The notes under the pieces: model-generated | Told to the model about the DNA's origin: nothing | Seen by the model: only the letters and a program-made list of their open reading frames with translations | Database searches by the model: none | Program-made: the position numbers and the translations under genes | In this document: positions 35,523-45,569 of the stretch, piece after piece | Layout of the letters: the number at the start of each line of letters is the position of its first letter | Numbering within the stretch: the stretch's first letter is position 1 | Assembly: GCA_026397915.1 (NCBI GenBank) | Contig: JAPLTX010000024.1 | Location: forward strand, 95,348 to 159,347 | DNA length: 64,000 bases | DNA from: Verrucomicrobiota bacterium | GTDB taxonomy: Bacteria > Verrucomicrobiota > Verrucomicrobiia > CAIQCK01 | Direction: 5' to 3'

Positions 35523-36926
35523 TTACATGATCTCTTTAAGGATGCCGTTGGATTTCACGCCTTCTTCGCCAAGCGGCAACACTTTGGCTTCAATGCCCAG
35601 AGGATGCGGCAACAGACCATTGGGGTCTATGCCCGCCAGCGCGTAGATGCTGCCGAGGAAGTCCACCGGATACACCGGCCTGTCCTTCGGCTCTTCAGCC
35701 TTCGCGTCCGAGGAGCCGACCACCTGGCCGCCCTTGAAACCGCCGCCGCCAGCCAGCACGGTGAAGACGTTGCCATAGTGACCACGGCCACCATTCCAAG
35801 GCGGCTGCCAGTCCACCTTCGGCGTCCGGCCGAACTCGCCGCTGCACCACACGATGGTGCTCTCCAACAGGCCGTGATCGTGCAAGTCTTGGAACAGCAT
35901 CGCCAGACCCTGGTCCAGTTGCGGACATTGCCGGCGCATGGTCTGGAAGTGATCCTTGTGCGAATCCCAGCCTGCGGGATAGTTGATGACGATGTAGGGG
36001 ACGCCGGCCTCAACCAATCGGCGCGCGACCAGACACTCCTGTCCGAACGTGTTCCGACCGAACTTGTCTCTCAGCTCCGACTTCTCCTTGGAGAGGTCGA
36101 ACACGTCCTTGCCTTCGCCGAGGATCAGGTTATAGGCCTGCTTCTCAGCATCGGCTGAAGCCGCGACTTGCGGATTCTGCGCCATGGAGTTCCCGAGCGT
36201 GTTCATCTTCTGGAGGAATTCCCGCCGCGCCTTTTGCCGCTCGTCTGTGATGCCTCTGGCAACAACGCCTTCCACTTCGAACCGGGCTGCGTTCGGGTCG
36301 CCGCCCGTGGCAAAGGGCTTATACTTGCCGGGCAAAAAGCCTGCTTCCGAGAACCGGCCAGCCGGCTGAGTCATCACTACAAAGGGCGGAATCAGGCCTT
36401 TGTAGGTCGCGTTCTTGGAGAGCGCGAATACGGCACCGACGCTCGGATAAGCCAGCCGCTCGCCAGGCGTGTGGCCAGTCTGCATCAGGTAGGCCGCCGT
36501 TTCGTGACCGAAGTTGCGGTGGGTCATGCTGCGAATGAGAGAGAACTTGTCGGTCTGTTTCGCCAGTTCGGGGAACAGCTCGCCCAGTTGTATCCCATCC
36601 ACTTTGGTCGGAATCGCCGTTTTCAACGCGCCGGTGTAATCGTAGCCGGAGTCCGGTTTCGGATCCCACGTGTCGTTGTGCGACATGCCACCCCAGAGGA
36701 AGATCTGGATAACCGACTTGGCCTTGACCTTAACAGCGGGCGCGGCGGCTTTGGCGGCGGGCTGTGTGACCGCTGCCAAGATGCCGGGAGCCAGACGATC
36801 CGTCAGCCATAATCCTGCCGTGCCGATCAGGCCGCGACGCATTGCTTCACGCCTAGAGACCGGTTTGCAGATACCGGTCGTTTCCAGACCCAGTGACTTC
36901 GATTTCCCATTACGTTCTGTGCTCAT
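35523..36926 (-). CDS. DUF1501 family protein with Tat signal
   Basis: A 467-residue protein of the DUF1501 family, which is related to the alkaline phosphatase/sulfatase superfamily. A twin-arginine region (SRREAMRRGLIGTAGLWL) predicts Tat export. Family blocks are QIFLWGGMSHNDTWDPKP, SMTHRNFGHETAAYLMQTGH, VIINYPAGWDSHKDHF and VWCSGEFGRTPKV, with metal-binding-like His/Asp residues. It is the second gene of the DUF1549-DUF1501-PPC operon. Function is not established, though such pairs are often found near degradative genes. Confidence 0.85.
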   Translation of the reverse strand: MSTERNGKSKSLGLETTGICKPVSRREAMRRGLIGTAGLWLTDRLAPGILAAVTQPAAKAAAPAVKVKAKSVIQIFLWGGMSHNDTWDPKPDSGYDYTGALKTAIPTKVDGIQLGELFPELAKQTDKFSLIRSMTHRNFGHETAAYLMQTGHTPGERLAYPSVGAVFALSKNATYKGLIPPFVVMTQPAGRFSEAGFLPGKYKPFATGGDPNAARFEVEGVVARGITDERQKARREFLQKMNTLGNSMAQNPQVAASADAEKQAYNLILGEGKDVFDLSKEKSELRDKFGRNTFGQECLVARRLVEAGVPYIVINYPAGWDSHKDHFQTMRRQCPQLDQGLAMLFQDLHDHGLLESTIVWCSGEFGRTPKVDWQPPWNGGRGHYGNVFTVLAGGGGFKGGQVVGSSDAKAEEPKDRPVYPVDFLGSIYALAGIDPNGLLPHPLGIEAKVLPLGEEGVKSNGILKEIM

Positions 36927-36997
36927 GCGCTTACTTCCTTTCTTTTCTCCCGGCCAAGCCGGCGCTCTGTATAATTTCGAACTCTATTCCGCTAAAG

Positions 36998-38566
36998 TCA
37001 ATGCCGATAAAGGAACTCTATGCTGTTCATCAAGGCCCATGCGACGTCTATCCATCCCTCCTGTCCCTTAACGACCTTGGAGTTGGCGTGTGCCTCTGCC
37101 AACCTTGCCTCGTCCCCGTTGGGGAAACGTGACAGGATCGTCAGGTAGAGGTCGTCCGCGATCTCTCGCGCCTTGCGCTTCCCCTCGAACATCGCTTTCA
37201 TCTTGGGGCCTTCTTCGATCTTGCGCTGGATATGGCTCGAATTCAGCATGTGCAGCCGCTGCGAGGGAAGCGGCTTGTAAACCCGCTCGTTCTCCATGCC
37301 AGTGGCGCGCGGCGAACGGCCAAACAATTCCAGAAATGAACTGCTGATGCTGCCGTCCGGCAACGCCACCGCCGGCTTGTTATCGGGAATAAAGGTGAAC
37401 GGCTCCGGAATGGCGCTGGTGTATAAATCCGACGTGCCGGTGATCTTGTTGATGACGTCAATCAACACCTCCGCATCCAGACGGCGCAGCGGATAGCTTC
37501 CAAAATTGGCTTCAGCCTGCGCGCTGTTATACCTAACCACGGAAGTGATCTGGTATGTTCTGGAATTCAGAATCAGCCGGAAGATGTGCTTCATGTCGTA
37601 GCGGGACGCGACCAACTCCTTCTGCAAGTAGGCCAGCAACGCCGGATTGCTCGGCGGGTTGTTCGACCGGATGTCGTCCGGCTCGTGAATGATGCCGCGC
37701 CCCAGCAACCAAGACCACATGCGGTTCACGATGTTGAGGGTGAACCACGGATTCTCCGGCTTGATCAACCAATCAGCGAAGACTTCCCGCGGATCCCGGT
37801 CCGCCGGCAACTGAACCTGCGTGCCATCCGGGAATGTCGCCATTTGCGGCACGTTGTTGGTGATCTTGCTGGGATCCCAAAAAACGACCTCCTCTTTCCA
37901 CTCGCGCGTGGGCTTGAAACCGATCTGCGTGAAAAACATCTTCATGCCTGGCAGATAATGCTTCGGCCAGAACTCGGCCCGGGATCCCATGAACACCATG
38001 GCCGTCGCGATGGCGATGCCTTCCGGCGTCTTGTTTTGCACGGCTCGGTAAAAGTTGACCGGCCCCACACGGTAGTTGCTGCCGCTTGACGTGAGCATCT
38101 CCCGCACGAACTTGTCATACGGCTTGTTCTCCGCCATGGACGCCCGAATCCACCGATGATACGCTTGAGCCGCGTTGGGCCACAGGTTGACGGGAAACTC
38201 CGCCTTCACCCGCAGGATGTCGCTCCACTTCATCGCCCAGTAGTCGGCATACTCATCCCGCTGCAGCACGCGTTCAACCAACGCACGCCGCTTGTTCCGA
38301 TCCTGGTCCAAAATGAACTCCCTAGCTTCCTTGGCAGTAGGCACCGTGCCGAGCATATCCAGGAAAACCCGACGGATGAACACCGCATCGGAACACATGG
38401 CGGGATGCGCGCCTAACTGCGCCAGTTTGGGAAAAACAAACTTGTCAATCTGCGTTTCCGGCACCCCGCCGCCGAGGCCAATAAAAGGGTCTTGTGCCTG
38501 TCCCGGCGCCACAGCGCCGCTCAAGACCGTCACGAAAACAACCGCCGAGATCAATGGTGCCTTCAT
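36998..38566 (-). CDS. Exported DUF1549/DUF1553 protein
   Basis: A 522-residue secreted protein (signal MKAPLISAVVFVTVLSGAVA). The N-terminal half is DUF1549 (FIRRVFLDMLGTVPTAKEAR; DEYADYWAMKWSDILRVKAE). The C-terminal half is DUF1553 (FTLNIVNRMWSWLLGRGIIHE; YPLRRLDAEVLIDVINKITG). Many relatives carry an extra N-terminal cytochrome c domain and are much longer; here no CxxCH motif is present, so it is a short form. It is the first gene of the three-gene operon and is paired with DUF1501, as usual. Confidence 0.85.
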   Translation of the reverse strand: MKAPLISAVVFVTVLSGAVAPGQAQDPFIGLGGGVPETQIDKFVFPKLAQLGAHPAMCSDAVFIRRVFLDMLGTVPTAKEAREFILDQDRNKRRALVERVLQRDEYADYWAMKWSDILRVKAEFPVNLWPNAAQAYHRWIRASMAENKPYDKFVREMLTSSGSNYRVGPVNFYRAVQNKTPEGIAIATAMVFMGSRAEFWPKHYLPGMKMFFTQIGFKPTREWKEEVVFWDPSKITNNVPQMATFPDGTQVQLPADRDPREVFADWLIKPENPWFTLNIVNRMWSWLLGRGIIHEPDDIRSNNPPSNPALLAYLQKELVASRYDMKHIFRLILNSRTYQITSVVRYNSAQAEANFGSYPLRRLDAEVLIDVINKITGTSDLYTSAIPEPFTFIPDNKPAVALPDGSISSSFLELFGRSPRATGMENERVYKPLPSQRLHMLNSSHIQRKIEEGPKMKAMFEGKRKAREIADDLYLTILSRFPNGDEARLAEAHANSKVVKGQEGWIDVAWALMNSIEFLYRH

Positions 38567-38617
38567 CCTATTTCCTGCGCGTATATACGTTTATCAAAAC
38601 GATCGTGGTTTGAACAC

Positions 38618-38633
38618 TAGCATAAACATGCTA
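38618..38633 (-). promoter_or_regulatory. Inverted repeat upstream of the DUF1549 operon
   Basis: TAGCAT-AAAC-ATGCTA is a perfect 6-bp inverted repeat about 52 bases before the DUF1549 start codon. Between it and the gene lie a TATATA box and an AGGAAATAGG ribosome-binding site. It may be an operator. Confidence 0.35.
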
Positions 38634-38849
38634 TCCCCTGACTTCATACATCAAGACAAACGAGAGCAAAAGCTTTTCGTTGACGGATCAAGCACCACCC
38701 GGTTGGAAGCCGCGCGCCACGGTTGCAGAAGACGACGCTCCTGAAACAATAGGTGACATGGGCGAAGCCCACCCTTACTGATTCGTCGCGGTTTCTGAAC
38801 CGCTCGAAATGTTCGACTGCAACCGGCTTATGAACGGCCGCGGCAGCCT

Positions 38850-39857
38850 CTACGCCATCCACGCCCGCGGACGGCCCTTTTGCGTGACGGCTGCGAGCGC
38901 CTTCACGGCGATGTCGGAGTTCTCGACGATCTGGAAATCGAACATGCCGACGCAGAGAAAGTCCGCGCCATTCTCGAAACACCACTGGAACGCGCTGCGC
39001 GGATGGATCGCGCCAGCAGCGAGCGTCTTGAAGGCGATCCACGGTTTCTTCAGCGTGGCCATGTAGGCGATGGTCTCCTGCGCGTTGCTGCACCACATGT
39101 TGTCGTGAGGCAATCCGTGCTCCCTCTTGGAACCGCTGATCTCGTCAAAAGCGCGGCGGCTGTCCTTCGGCGTTGCCGACCAGTAGTCGTCCTTGTGGAG
39201 CGTCTTGACCCAAAAATCCGGCTCGAATCCGGCCTTGACGCACTGGCGCACCGTCTCCAACTCATGCGCGCCGAGGCCGCACGGCACGAGCTGATCCTTC
39301 ATGAAGCTCATCACCTGCTCCAGCGCTTTCATCTGGCCGTCCTTGACCATCTTGTCGCACTTGCCGCCCTGCACATAGACCGCGTCGGCGCCGTTATCTA
39401 TGGAGCTTTTGATAGAATCCTTGAGGTCGCCCGCGGCGCAATCGGAGATCCACTGCATCTTGCCGCCTTCCTTGCGGTAGGTGTTGATGACGCGGTTGGA
39501 AACGGGATTGGTCAGCGCCGTGTTGATGCCGCGCTTCTCGGCCAGCCGGAATGTTTCCAGAATCTTCTCGTCGGTGTGATACGCCTTGATGAGCGGCGAG
39601 ACGTAAATCAGGTCGCGGCTGTGCGCCCAACCGCCGATGAGGTTGCCACCGCAAATCACGCGGCTGATTTCGAGATTCTTGATCTTCCCTTTCGGAATCT
39701 CCAACGGTGCAACGGTCGAGGCGGCCGGGGCCGACGGCTTGCCCGCCGTGCTTTCGGCGCTCAAGACTTTTTCCTCGATGCTGCGAAACGCCAACGCTGC
39801 GCCGCCAACCGCCAACGAGTTCTTCAGAAATCCGCGCCGACCGATGTTCTTCGCCAT
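38850..39857 (-). CDS. Tat-exported aldo/keto-reductase-like protein
   Basis: A 335-residue protein with a twin-arginine leader (MAKNIGRRGFLKNSLAVGG), so it is probably exported folded. The start at 39857 is chosen because it places this leader at the N-terminus. The remainder resembles a TIM-barrel aldo/keto-reductase-like domain (LEISRVICGGNLIGGWAHSR; AEKRGINTALTNPVSN; FKTLAAGAIHPRSAFQWCFE). The classic Asp-Tyr-Lys-His tetrad is not obvious, so enzyme activity is doubtful. Such proteins are common in Planctomycetes and Verrucomicrobia. It is divergent from the beta-helix gene. Confidence 0.65.
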   Translation of the reverse strand: MAKNIGRRGFLKNSLAVGGAALAFRSIEEKVLSAESTAGKPSAPAASTVAPLEIPKGKIKNLEISRVICGGNLIGGWAHSRDLIYVSPLIKAYHTDEKILETFRLAEKRGINTALTNPVSNRVINTYRKEGGKMQWISDCAAGDLKDSIKSSIDNGADAVYVQGGKCDKMVKDGQMKALEQVMSFMKDQLVPCGLGAHELETVRQCVKAGFEPDFWVKTLHKDDYWSATPKDSRRAFDEISGSKREHGLPHDNMWCSNAQETIAYMATLKKPWIAFKTLAAGAIHPRSAFQWCFENGADFLCVGMFDFQIVENSDIAVKALAAVTQKGRPRAWMA

Positions 39858-40022
39858 AAACTTGTCTCCGCTCAATACGTTCTCACTGCCGTCCCAGTTT
39901 GTTCTCTCGGACACGAGGCAAAAAGTAGCGCGAGTTCACTACTGAAACAAGTTTCTTTGTCAGCCAGTTGCCATAACCTTTCAGCTTGTGTTGCGTCCGC
40001 TCTCGGACTAAACGACAGCACG

Positions 40023-41345
40023 ATGACAACCAACCATGCCTTGTCAGCCGCCTTCCTGTTCACCTGTCTTGCGGCGGCTCTTATGTTCGCTGACGACGTG
40101 ACGGCAGCAGAGCAGCCACTCGTCACCACCCCCCGCGCCACATCCGGAGACACCGTTGTCGAACCCAAATGGGAGCAGCGACTCACCGTCACCGTCGGCC
40201 CAGAAAAAGCGGACTTAATCGGCACGTCGGATCGTGTGTTGCAAGCGGCGGTAGATTACGTCGCGCGGCTCGGCGGCGGCACGGTCCGGGTGTTGCCAGG
40301 CACTTACCGGATGCGGAACGCCGTTTATCTCCAGTCCAAGACTCGGATCGTAGGTTCCGGTGCGGACAGCGTCCTGATCAAGGAGTCGTCAGTCACAACG
40401 AAACTCGCCGCCGACACGGATTGGTATGACCAGGAGATCACGCTCACCGACGCCGCCGGTTTCGAGGTGGGCGACGGCATCGCGCTTTTCGCGAAGGACA
40501 AACCCAAAGCCGGCAGGACCGTCGTCAAACGGACGCTGGTCGCGCGAAGCGGCAGCCGGTTCAAGCTCGACCGCGCGCCGCGGGAAAACTTCTGGCAAAT
40601 CGGCGAGGCGAAAGTATCCACGCTGTTTCCGTTGCTGAGCGGCGAAAACGTCTCTGACATCGTCATCGAGAACCTCACGCTCGACGGCAATCGGGCGAAG
40701 AACGAAAACCTCGACGGTAACTACGCCGGCTGCATCTTCCTCCAAGACTGCAACCGCATCACGATCCACGGCGTCACAGCCCGCAACTACAACGGCGACG
40801 GCATTAGTTGGCAGATCTGCCACGACGTCGCGGTGGAAAACTGCGCCAGCCTCAACAACGCCGGCCTTGGCCTGCACCCCGGCTCCGGCTCACAGCGCCC
40901 CGTCATCCGCAACAACCGGATCGAGGAAAACGATATCGGCATCTTCTTCTGCTGGGGCGTAAAATACGGCCTCGCGGAGAAGAACCACCTCATCGGCAAC
41001 CGCGTCGGCATCTCCATCGGCCACCGCGACACCGACAACCTCGTTTGCCACAACGAAATCCTACACAGCAAGAGCGTCGGCGTGCTGTTCCGGCCCGAAC
41101 GCGGCAAAGATTTTGCCGGTCATCGCAACCGGATCGAGCATAACCGCATCATGGACAGCGGCGACGAAAAAGGCATCGCGATTGACGTGCAAGGCGCCAC
41201 CGAGTCCATCGTGATCACCGGAAACGAGATCATCGAAACGCGCGAGCCAGCCCAACGCAGTGCCGTGCGGTTGGGCAAGGAAACGCGCGACATCAAGTTG
41301 TTGAACAACACGATCAAAGGCTTTGCCGCGCAAACTGATAAGTAG
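40023..41345 (+). CDS. Exported right-handed beta-helix protein
   Basis: A 440-residue secreted protein. The signal is [20 protein letters not shown]. It then carries a pectate-lyase-superfamily fold: [20 protein letters not shown] and [20 protein letters not shown] at the front, then coil repeats such as [39 protein letters not shown] and [17 protein letters not shown]. It probably binds or cleaves a polysaccharide. The frame is open back to 38880, but the ATG at 40023 starts the signal peptide and the upstream part overlaps the reductase gene in antisense. The substrate is unknown. Confidence 0.8.
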   Translation: MTTNHALSAAFLFTCLAAALMFADDVTAAEQPLVTTPRATSGDTVVEPKWEQRLTVTVGPEKADLIGTSDRVLQAAVDYVARLGGGTVRVLPGTYRMRNAVYLQSKTRIVGSGADSVLIKESSVTTKLAADTDWYDQEITLTDAAGFEVGDGIALFAKDKPKAGRTVVKRTLVARSGSRFKLDRAPRENFWQIGEAKVSTLFPLLSGENVSDIVIENLTLDGNRAKNENLDGNYAGCIFLQDCNRITIHGVTARNYNGDGISWQICHDVAVENCASLNNAGLGLHPGSGSQRPVIRNNRIEENDIGIFFCWGVKYGLAEKNHLIGNRVGISIGHRDTDNLVCHNEILHSKSVGVLFRPERGKDFAGHRNRIEHNRIMDSGDEKGIAIDVQGATESIVITGNEIIETREPAQRSAVRLGKETRDIKLLNNTIKGFAAQTDK

Positions 41346-41368
41346 CGATCCCATTTGGAAGGTTCCCC

Positions 41369-42400
41369 ATGACGAAAACGAAAATCGTTTGCACACTCGG
41401 TCCCGCGTCGGACAAGGAAGGCGTTCTCCGTCAGATGATGCGCGCCGGAATGGACGTGGCGCGACTTAACTTCTCTCATGGGACGCTCGAAGAGCACTTT
41501 GCAAAGATCCGCTTGGTGAGAGAGCTAAACAGGAAATACCGCCGGCACATTCGCATCCTGGGCGACCTTGAAGGTTATCGCATGAGAATCGGCTCGCTGA
41601 AGAACAAGAAGCCAGTCTTGGTCAAGAAACGACAAACCTTGTGGCTTACGACCGAAGATATCCTGGGCGAAGGTGATCGCATTCCGTTTGACTGGGCAGG
41701 GTCGCTGAAGCCAATCAAGCCCGGCCAGCACGTCTTTATTGACGACGGCAACATCGCGCTGGTGGTCGAAGCCAGAAGCACGACAGCCCTCAAGACCCGC
41801 GTCATCGTCGGCGGCGCCATCAAGGAACACAAGGGCATCAACATTCCCGGCGTGAAGCTGGACGTCCAGGGTTTGACTACCAAGGACAAGGAGGACATCC
41901 ATTTCTGCATCGAGCACGAAGTAGATTACATTGCGCAGTCGTTCGTTCGCGACAAGCAGGACATTCTCGACCTGCGGGACCACCTGAGCAGCCATTCGCA
42001 TTCCTGCGGTGTCGTCGCAAAGATCGAGAGCCGGGAGGGAATTCGGAACATTGACGAGATCATATCGGTTTGCGAAGGCATCATGGTGGCGCGCGGGGAC
42101 ATGGGCATTTCCATTCCCATTTACGAGGTGCCGTTCGTCCAGAAGCGAATCATCAGCAAATGCAACAGGGCTAAGAAGTTCGTGATCACAGCAACGCAGA
42201 TGCTCGAAAGCATGACTGAGCATCCGATCCCGACCCGCGCCGAGGTGTGCGATGTGGCCAACGCAATCCTGGACGGCACCGATCACGTGATGCTTTCCGC
42301 CGAGTCTGCCTCCGGCCATTACCCCGTCCAGTGCGTGGAAATGATGAATCAGATCATCAAATTCACCGAGGCACAGCGCGCTTCTTTCCCGGCTAGCTAG
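41369..42400 (+). CDS. pyk: Short pyruvate kinase lacking the C-terminal domain
   Basis: A 343-residue pyruvate kinase homologue (phosphoenolpyruvate + ADP to pyruvate + ATP). It keeps the barrel and B domain: [42 protein letters not shown] (catalytic Lys), [20 protein letters not shown] and [18 protein letters not shown]. Normal enzymes are about 470 residues. Here the sequence ends soon after [20 protein letters not shown], so the allosteric C-terminal domain is absent. The stop overlaps the convergent SGNH gene by 4 bases. It is either a natural short form, probably unregulated, or a truncation. Confidence 0.85.
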   Translation: MTKTKIVCTLGPASDKEGVLRQMMRAGMDVARLNFSHGTLEEHFAKIRLVRELNRKYRRHIRILGDLEGYRMRIGSLKNKKPVLVKKRQTLWLTTEDILGEGDRIPFDWAGSLKPIKPGQHVFIDDGNIALVVEARSTTALKTRVIVGGAIKEHKGINIPGVKLDVQGLTTKDKEDIHFCIEHEVDYIAQSFVRDKQDILDLRDHLSSHSHSCGVVAKIESREGIRNIDEIISVCEGIMVARGDMGISIPIYEVPFVQKRIISKCNRAKKFVITATQMLESMTEHPIPTRAEVCDVANAILDGTDHVMLSAESASGHYPVQCVEMMNQIIKFTEAQRASFPAS

Positions 42401-43188
42401 AGTCGCCCGTCGAACAAGACTTTCAGGCGCGGTTCCAACGCATCAGCCCACATCTCGTAGCCCTTGGGCGAAAGGTGCAGCAGGTCCCTCATGACTTCTT
42501 TTGTGATGGAACCGTCCTTTTCCAAAAACACATTTCCGATGTCCGCGAAATAGACGCTCTTCGAGTCGGCCAGGTTCTTGATCTGGTCGTTGACTGCCTT
42601 GACCTTGCCCCTGATTGGGTCGTCAGGTTTCGAGTGACAGGGAAAGATTCCAAGAACGAGCACCCTAGAATCAGGAAGAACCTTTCTCAAATAGTTGACC
42701 ACGGCTCTGATTCCTGCGGTCGTGTCTTCCGGCGTGTCGCCTTGAAGGAGGTTGTTAATGCCAATCAAGAGGACAATGTATTTGGGCGTGTAGCCCTCAA
42801 GGGATTTGCCTTCGGTCAATCGCCACAGCACGGTCTGTGTCTTGTCCCCGGTTATGCCAAAGTTCGTGGCGATCTCTTTGTAGCGCCTGTTCCATGTGTT
42901 CAGGCCTCCGGGATATCGGTGGTTGGCCGGATATGTCCAGAGATCGGTGATGGAGTCGCCTATGAAGAGCAGGTCTTTCCTAGGCTGTTTCAGTTTGTTG
43001 TGAAAGTAGGGAATCCACCACGAGTCATTCTTTCCTCGTGTGTCCGGGATGCACGTCTTCAACTCGCTCTTGGAAAGGCCGTATTGGCTCCATTTCCAGT
43101 CGTCCGCCTTTGCAGCCGAAGATGCCAGGGACGCGATCATCAACAATAAGGCCAGAATCCCTCTCTTGGCTGCCATTTCATTGTTCAT
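42397..43188 (-). CDS. Exported SGNH hydrolase
   Basis: A 263-residue secreted hydrolase. The signal peptide ([20 protein letters not shown]) follows a short leader; ATG codons at 43188 and 43176 are both possible. SGNH blocks are [37 protein letters not shown] and [13 protein letters not shown]. It resembles the platelet-activating-factor acetylhydrolase-like/GDSL group found in many carbohydrate-degrading bacteria. It begins 36 bases after the 3' end of tmRNA on the same strand, so it may be read from the tmRNA promoter. Confidence 0.82.
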   Translation of the reverse strand: MNNEMAAKRGILALLLMIASLASSAAKADDWKWSQYGLSKSELKTCIPDTRGKNDSWWIPYFHNKLKQPRKDLLFIGDSITDLWTYPANHRYPGGLNTWNRRYKEIATNFGITGDKTQTVLWRLTEGKSLEGYTPKYIVLLIGINNLLQGDTPEDTTAGIRAVVNYLRKVLPDSRVLVLGIFPCHSKPDDPIRGKVKAVNDQIKNLADSKSVYFADIGNVFLEKDGSITKEVMRDLLHLSPKGYEMWADALEPRLKVLFDGRL

Positions 43189-43223
43189 ATCAACAGTCCA
43201 ACCCGCATTTTTCGCGGAAAAAA

Positions 43224-43575
43224 TGGTGGAGGCGGTGGGAATTGAACCCACGTCCTCAGCCAGATCATCGAGCGTGACTACGTGCGTAGCTTGCGCTTGA
43301 GTCTCGTCCGCGGAGCCGTCGGCAAGCAGGCAACTCCACAGACCAGCCGCCACGAGTTTATTTCGGCCTCTGCCCGGCGACCCAGCTTTGGCCTACACCT
43401 GCTGATGGCGTTACGTCCCCTTAGCAGGCGTCAAGGGCGCAACGTCGCGGGGCTTAAGCCGCGAGGGCCAACTCTTCGTTAGCTCTTATTTTTTTGTCAG
43501 TTTTTTATCGAGGCCAACTGACGTCCTCGGCACGCCACCCTCGACTCTCCACCTGAGTCGAAACCAATCGCCCCC
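43224..43575 (-). ncRNA. ssrA: Transfer-messenger RNA (tmRNA)
   Basis: A 352-base gene on the - strand. The 5' end GGGGGCG pairs with CGCCTCC before a genomically encoded terminal CCA, forming the 7-bp acceptor stem. The 3' part has the T-arm GTGGGTTCAATTCCCAC, and the 5' part has GATTGGTTTCGACTC as in other tmRNAs. The tag frame at 43483-43454 reads A-N-E-E-L-A-L-A-A then TAA. It rescues stalled ribosomes and tags incomplete proteins for proteolysis. Coordinates follow from the stem and CCA and should be exact within a base or two. Confidence 0.95.
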
Positions 43576-43802
43576 ACAGGGAGGAACCGCAGAACACGAG
43601 TTAAAAATCGCGAACCGCGGCAGTTTCGGAGCAGGCGCGAGTCCAAGTGCGGACTCCGCGTCTCAAAGAACCAGCGCACTGTAACCGAGCCGCCCGCCCG
43701 CTGCAACCTTATCTCCGACCTTCAGCGCAAGCGTTCGTTATGGCAGCGTGGTCTGAGCGGAAAACTTGTGTTTTTCCTGCCAGTTGTGGCTAGAATGGCT
43801 TG
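43576..43802. promoter_or_regulatory. Shared upstream region of tmRNA and dapF
   Basis: This gap separates the divergent ssrA and dapF. Near dapF, TTGTGT (43766-43771) and TAGAAT (43791-43796) lie 19 bases apart, and the -10 box ends six bases before the ATG, without a ribosome-binding site. In the middle is an inverted repeat GAGTCC-AAGTGC-GGACTC. No convincing tmRNA promoter could be picked. Confidence 0.4.
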
Positions 43803-44612
43803 ATGACCTTACAATTCACCAAGATGAACGGTGCGGGCAATGACTTCGTCATGCTCGACAACCGGGATTTGAAGCTGCGCCTGACGACGGCGCAGGTCAC
43901 GCGGTTGTGCAACCGCCATCGCGGCGTTGGTGCGGACGGGCTGTTGCTGGCCGAGCCTGGCGCGAACGGCAAGGCCGATTTTCGGATGCACTACTTCAAC
44001 GCCGACGGCAGCGAAGCCGAGATGTGCGGCAACGGCGCGCGCTGTTTCGCACGCTTCGTTCAGAAACTCGGCTGGCAAAAACCCGCGGTGTCGTTCGAGA
44101 CGCTCGCGGGTGTCATTCACGCCGAGTATCACGGCGCGCTGGTCAAGCTCGGCATGAGCGCGCCGCATGGGCTGCGTCTTCATGACAAGGTCAAGACCAC
44201 GCACGGCGAGATGGCTGTTTCCAGCATCAACACCGGCGTGCCACACGCTGTCGTGTTCGTCGAGAACGCCGACCAAGCGATGGTCGGGCCGCTCGGTCGC
44301 GAGTTGCGCTACCACGACCATTTCAAACCGAAAGGCACGAACGTCAACTTTGTGCAGCCTCTCGACGCGCACACGATCCGCGTTCGCACCTACGAACGCG
44401 GCGTCGAAGACGAGACGCTCGCCTGCGGCACCGGCGTCTGCGCCAGCGCGATCATCACACACCTCATCCACTTCACGCACGCGCCCGTCAAGGTCCGCGT
44501 GCAGGGCGGCGACACGCTGGAGGTGGATTTCAAGGTCCACGGCAGCGAAATCCGTGACGTGACGCTGAAAGGCCCGGCGGACTTCGCGTTTGAAGGCGTC
44601 ATCGAACTTTAG
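43803..44612 (+). CDS. dapF: Diaminopimelate epimerase
   Basis: A 269-residue enzyme that interconverts LL- and meso-diaminopimelate for lysine and peptidoglycan. The start is FTKMNGAGNDFVMLDNR. The two catalytic cysteines lie in EMCGNGARCFA and LACGTGVCASA. The ATG at 43803 is chosen over the TTG one codon earlier. It heads a cluster with dapA, dapB, folK and panB and may be translated from a leaderless mRNA. Confidence 0.95.
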   Translation: MTLQFTKMNGAGNDFVMLDNRDLKLRLTTAQVTRLCNRHRGVGADGLLLAEPGANGKADFRMHYFNADGSEAEMCGNGARCFARFVQKLGWQKPAVSFETLAGVIHAEYHGALVKLGMSAPHGLRLHDKVKTTHGEMAVSSINTGVPHAVVFVENADQAMVGPLGRELRYHDHFKPKGTNVNFVQPLDAHTIRVRTYERGVEDETLACGTGVCASAIITHLIHFTHAPVKVRVQGGDTLEVDFKVHGSEIRDVTLKGPADFAFEGVIEL

Positions 44613-44693
44613 GAATCAACGACGCCCATGAACGCGAAGGCAGAAATAATTAGCGACATTCGCCCAGTTCGCGGCTACTAATCCCACACGCTT

Positions 44694-45569
44694 ATGTTTA
44701 CCGGCGCATACACCGCAATCGTCACCCCCTTCCACAACGGCAAGGTGGATGAGAAGAAACTGGCATGGCTCGTCGAACGGCAGATCGAGGCCGGCATTGA
44801 CGGCATCGTGCCCGTCGGCACCACCGGCGAATCGCCGACGCTCGACCACGAGGAACACGTCCGCGTCATCGAGATTGTCGTCAGCGCGGTGAAGAGCCGC
44901 TGCAAGGTCATTGCCGGCACCGGCTCGAACAGCACTGACGAAGCGATCTCGCTCACCAAAAAAGCCGAGAAGGCTGGCGCGAACGCCGTGCTCCAGGTCA
45001 ATCCCTACTACAACAAGCCAACGCAGGAAGGTTTGTTCCAACATTTCAGCGCCGTCGCCAAAGCGACCAAGCTGCCGGTGATCCTTTACAACATCCCCGG
45101 TCGCTGCGGCGTGGACTGCACCGCTGAGACCGTGGCGCGGCTCGTCGAGGCAAATAACAACATCGCCGGCATGAAAGAAGCCAGTGGCTCGTGCGACCGT
45201 GTCGCACAGCTCAAGGCGCTCTGCGGCGACCGGCTGACGGTCCTGAGCGGCGACGACTCGCTGACGCTGCCGTTCATGTCGGTCGGCGCGCGCGGCGTCA
45301 TCAGCGTTGCCTCGAACATCATCCCGCGCGACGTGACGGAAATGGTGCATGCGTTCCTGGACGGCGACATCCGCGCGGCGGCGGCGTTGCACACGAAATA
45401 CGTCGCGCTGTTCAAAGACCTGTTCATCGAAACCAACCCGATTCCGGTCAAGACGGCGATGGCAATGATGGGCCAAGTCGAGGAAGAGTTCCGCCTGCCG
45501 CTCTGCCGGATGGGCGAGAAAAACAAAGCGGTGCTGAAAGCGACGTTGCAGAAAGCAGGGCTGCTATGA
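44694..45569 (+). CDS. dapA: 4-hydroxy-tetrahydrodipicolinate synthase
   Basis: A 291-residue TIM-barrel aldolase condensing pyruvate with aspartate semialdehyde, the first committed step to lysine. Motifs are GAYTAIVTPFHNGKVDE, VPVGTTGESPTLDHEEH, NPYYNKPTQEGL, LYNIPGRCGVD and the Schiff-base lysine in GMKEASGSCDR. It ends in an ATGA overlap with dapB, so the two are co-translated. Confidence 0.95.
   Translation: MFTGAYTAIVTPFHNGKVDEKKLAWLVERQIEAGIDGIVPVGTTGESPTLDHEEHVRVIEIVVSAVKSRCKVIAGTGSNSTDEAISLTKKAEKAGANAVLQVNPYYNKPTQEGLFQHFSAVAKATKLPVILYNIPGRCGVDCTAETVARLVEANNNIAGMKEASGSCDRVAQLKALCGDRLTVLSGDDSLTLPFMSVGARGVISVASNIIPRDVTEMVHAFLDGDIRAAAALHTKYVALFKDLFIETNPIPVKTAMAMMGQVEEEFRLPLCRMGEKNKAVLKATLQKAGLL

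Noticed and set aside
38880..40022. N-terminal extension of the beta-helix frame
   Set aside because: It overlaps the reductase gene in antisense, and a signal peptide begins at the ATG at 40023.
43224..43310. A tRNA gene, suggested by the T-arm and CCA end
   Set aside because: No anticodon arm or 5' half fits; the sequence continues to a tmRNA 5' end at 43575 with a tag frame.
43497..43706. A 69-codon frame on the - strand at the tmRNA 5' end
   Set aside because: It overlaps tmRNA and its upstream region and has no start context or known homologue that I recognise.
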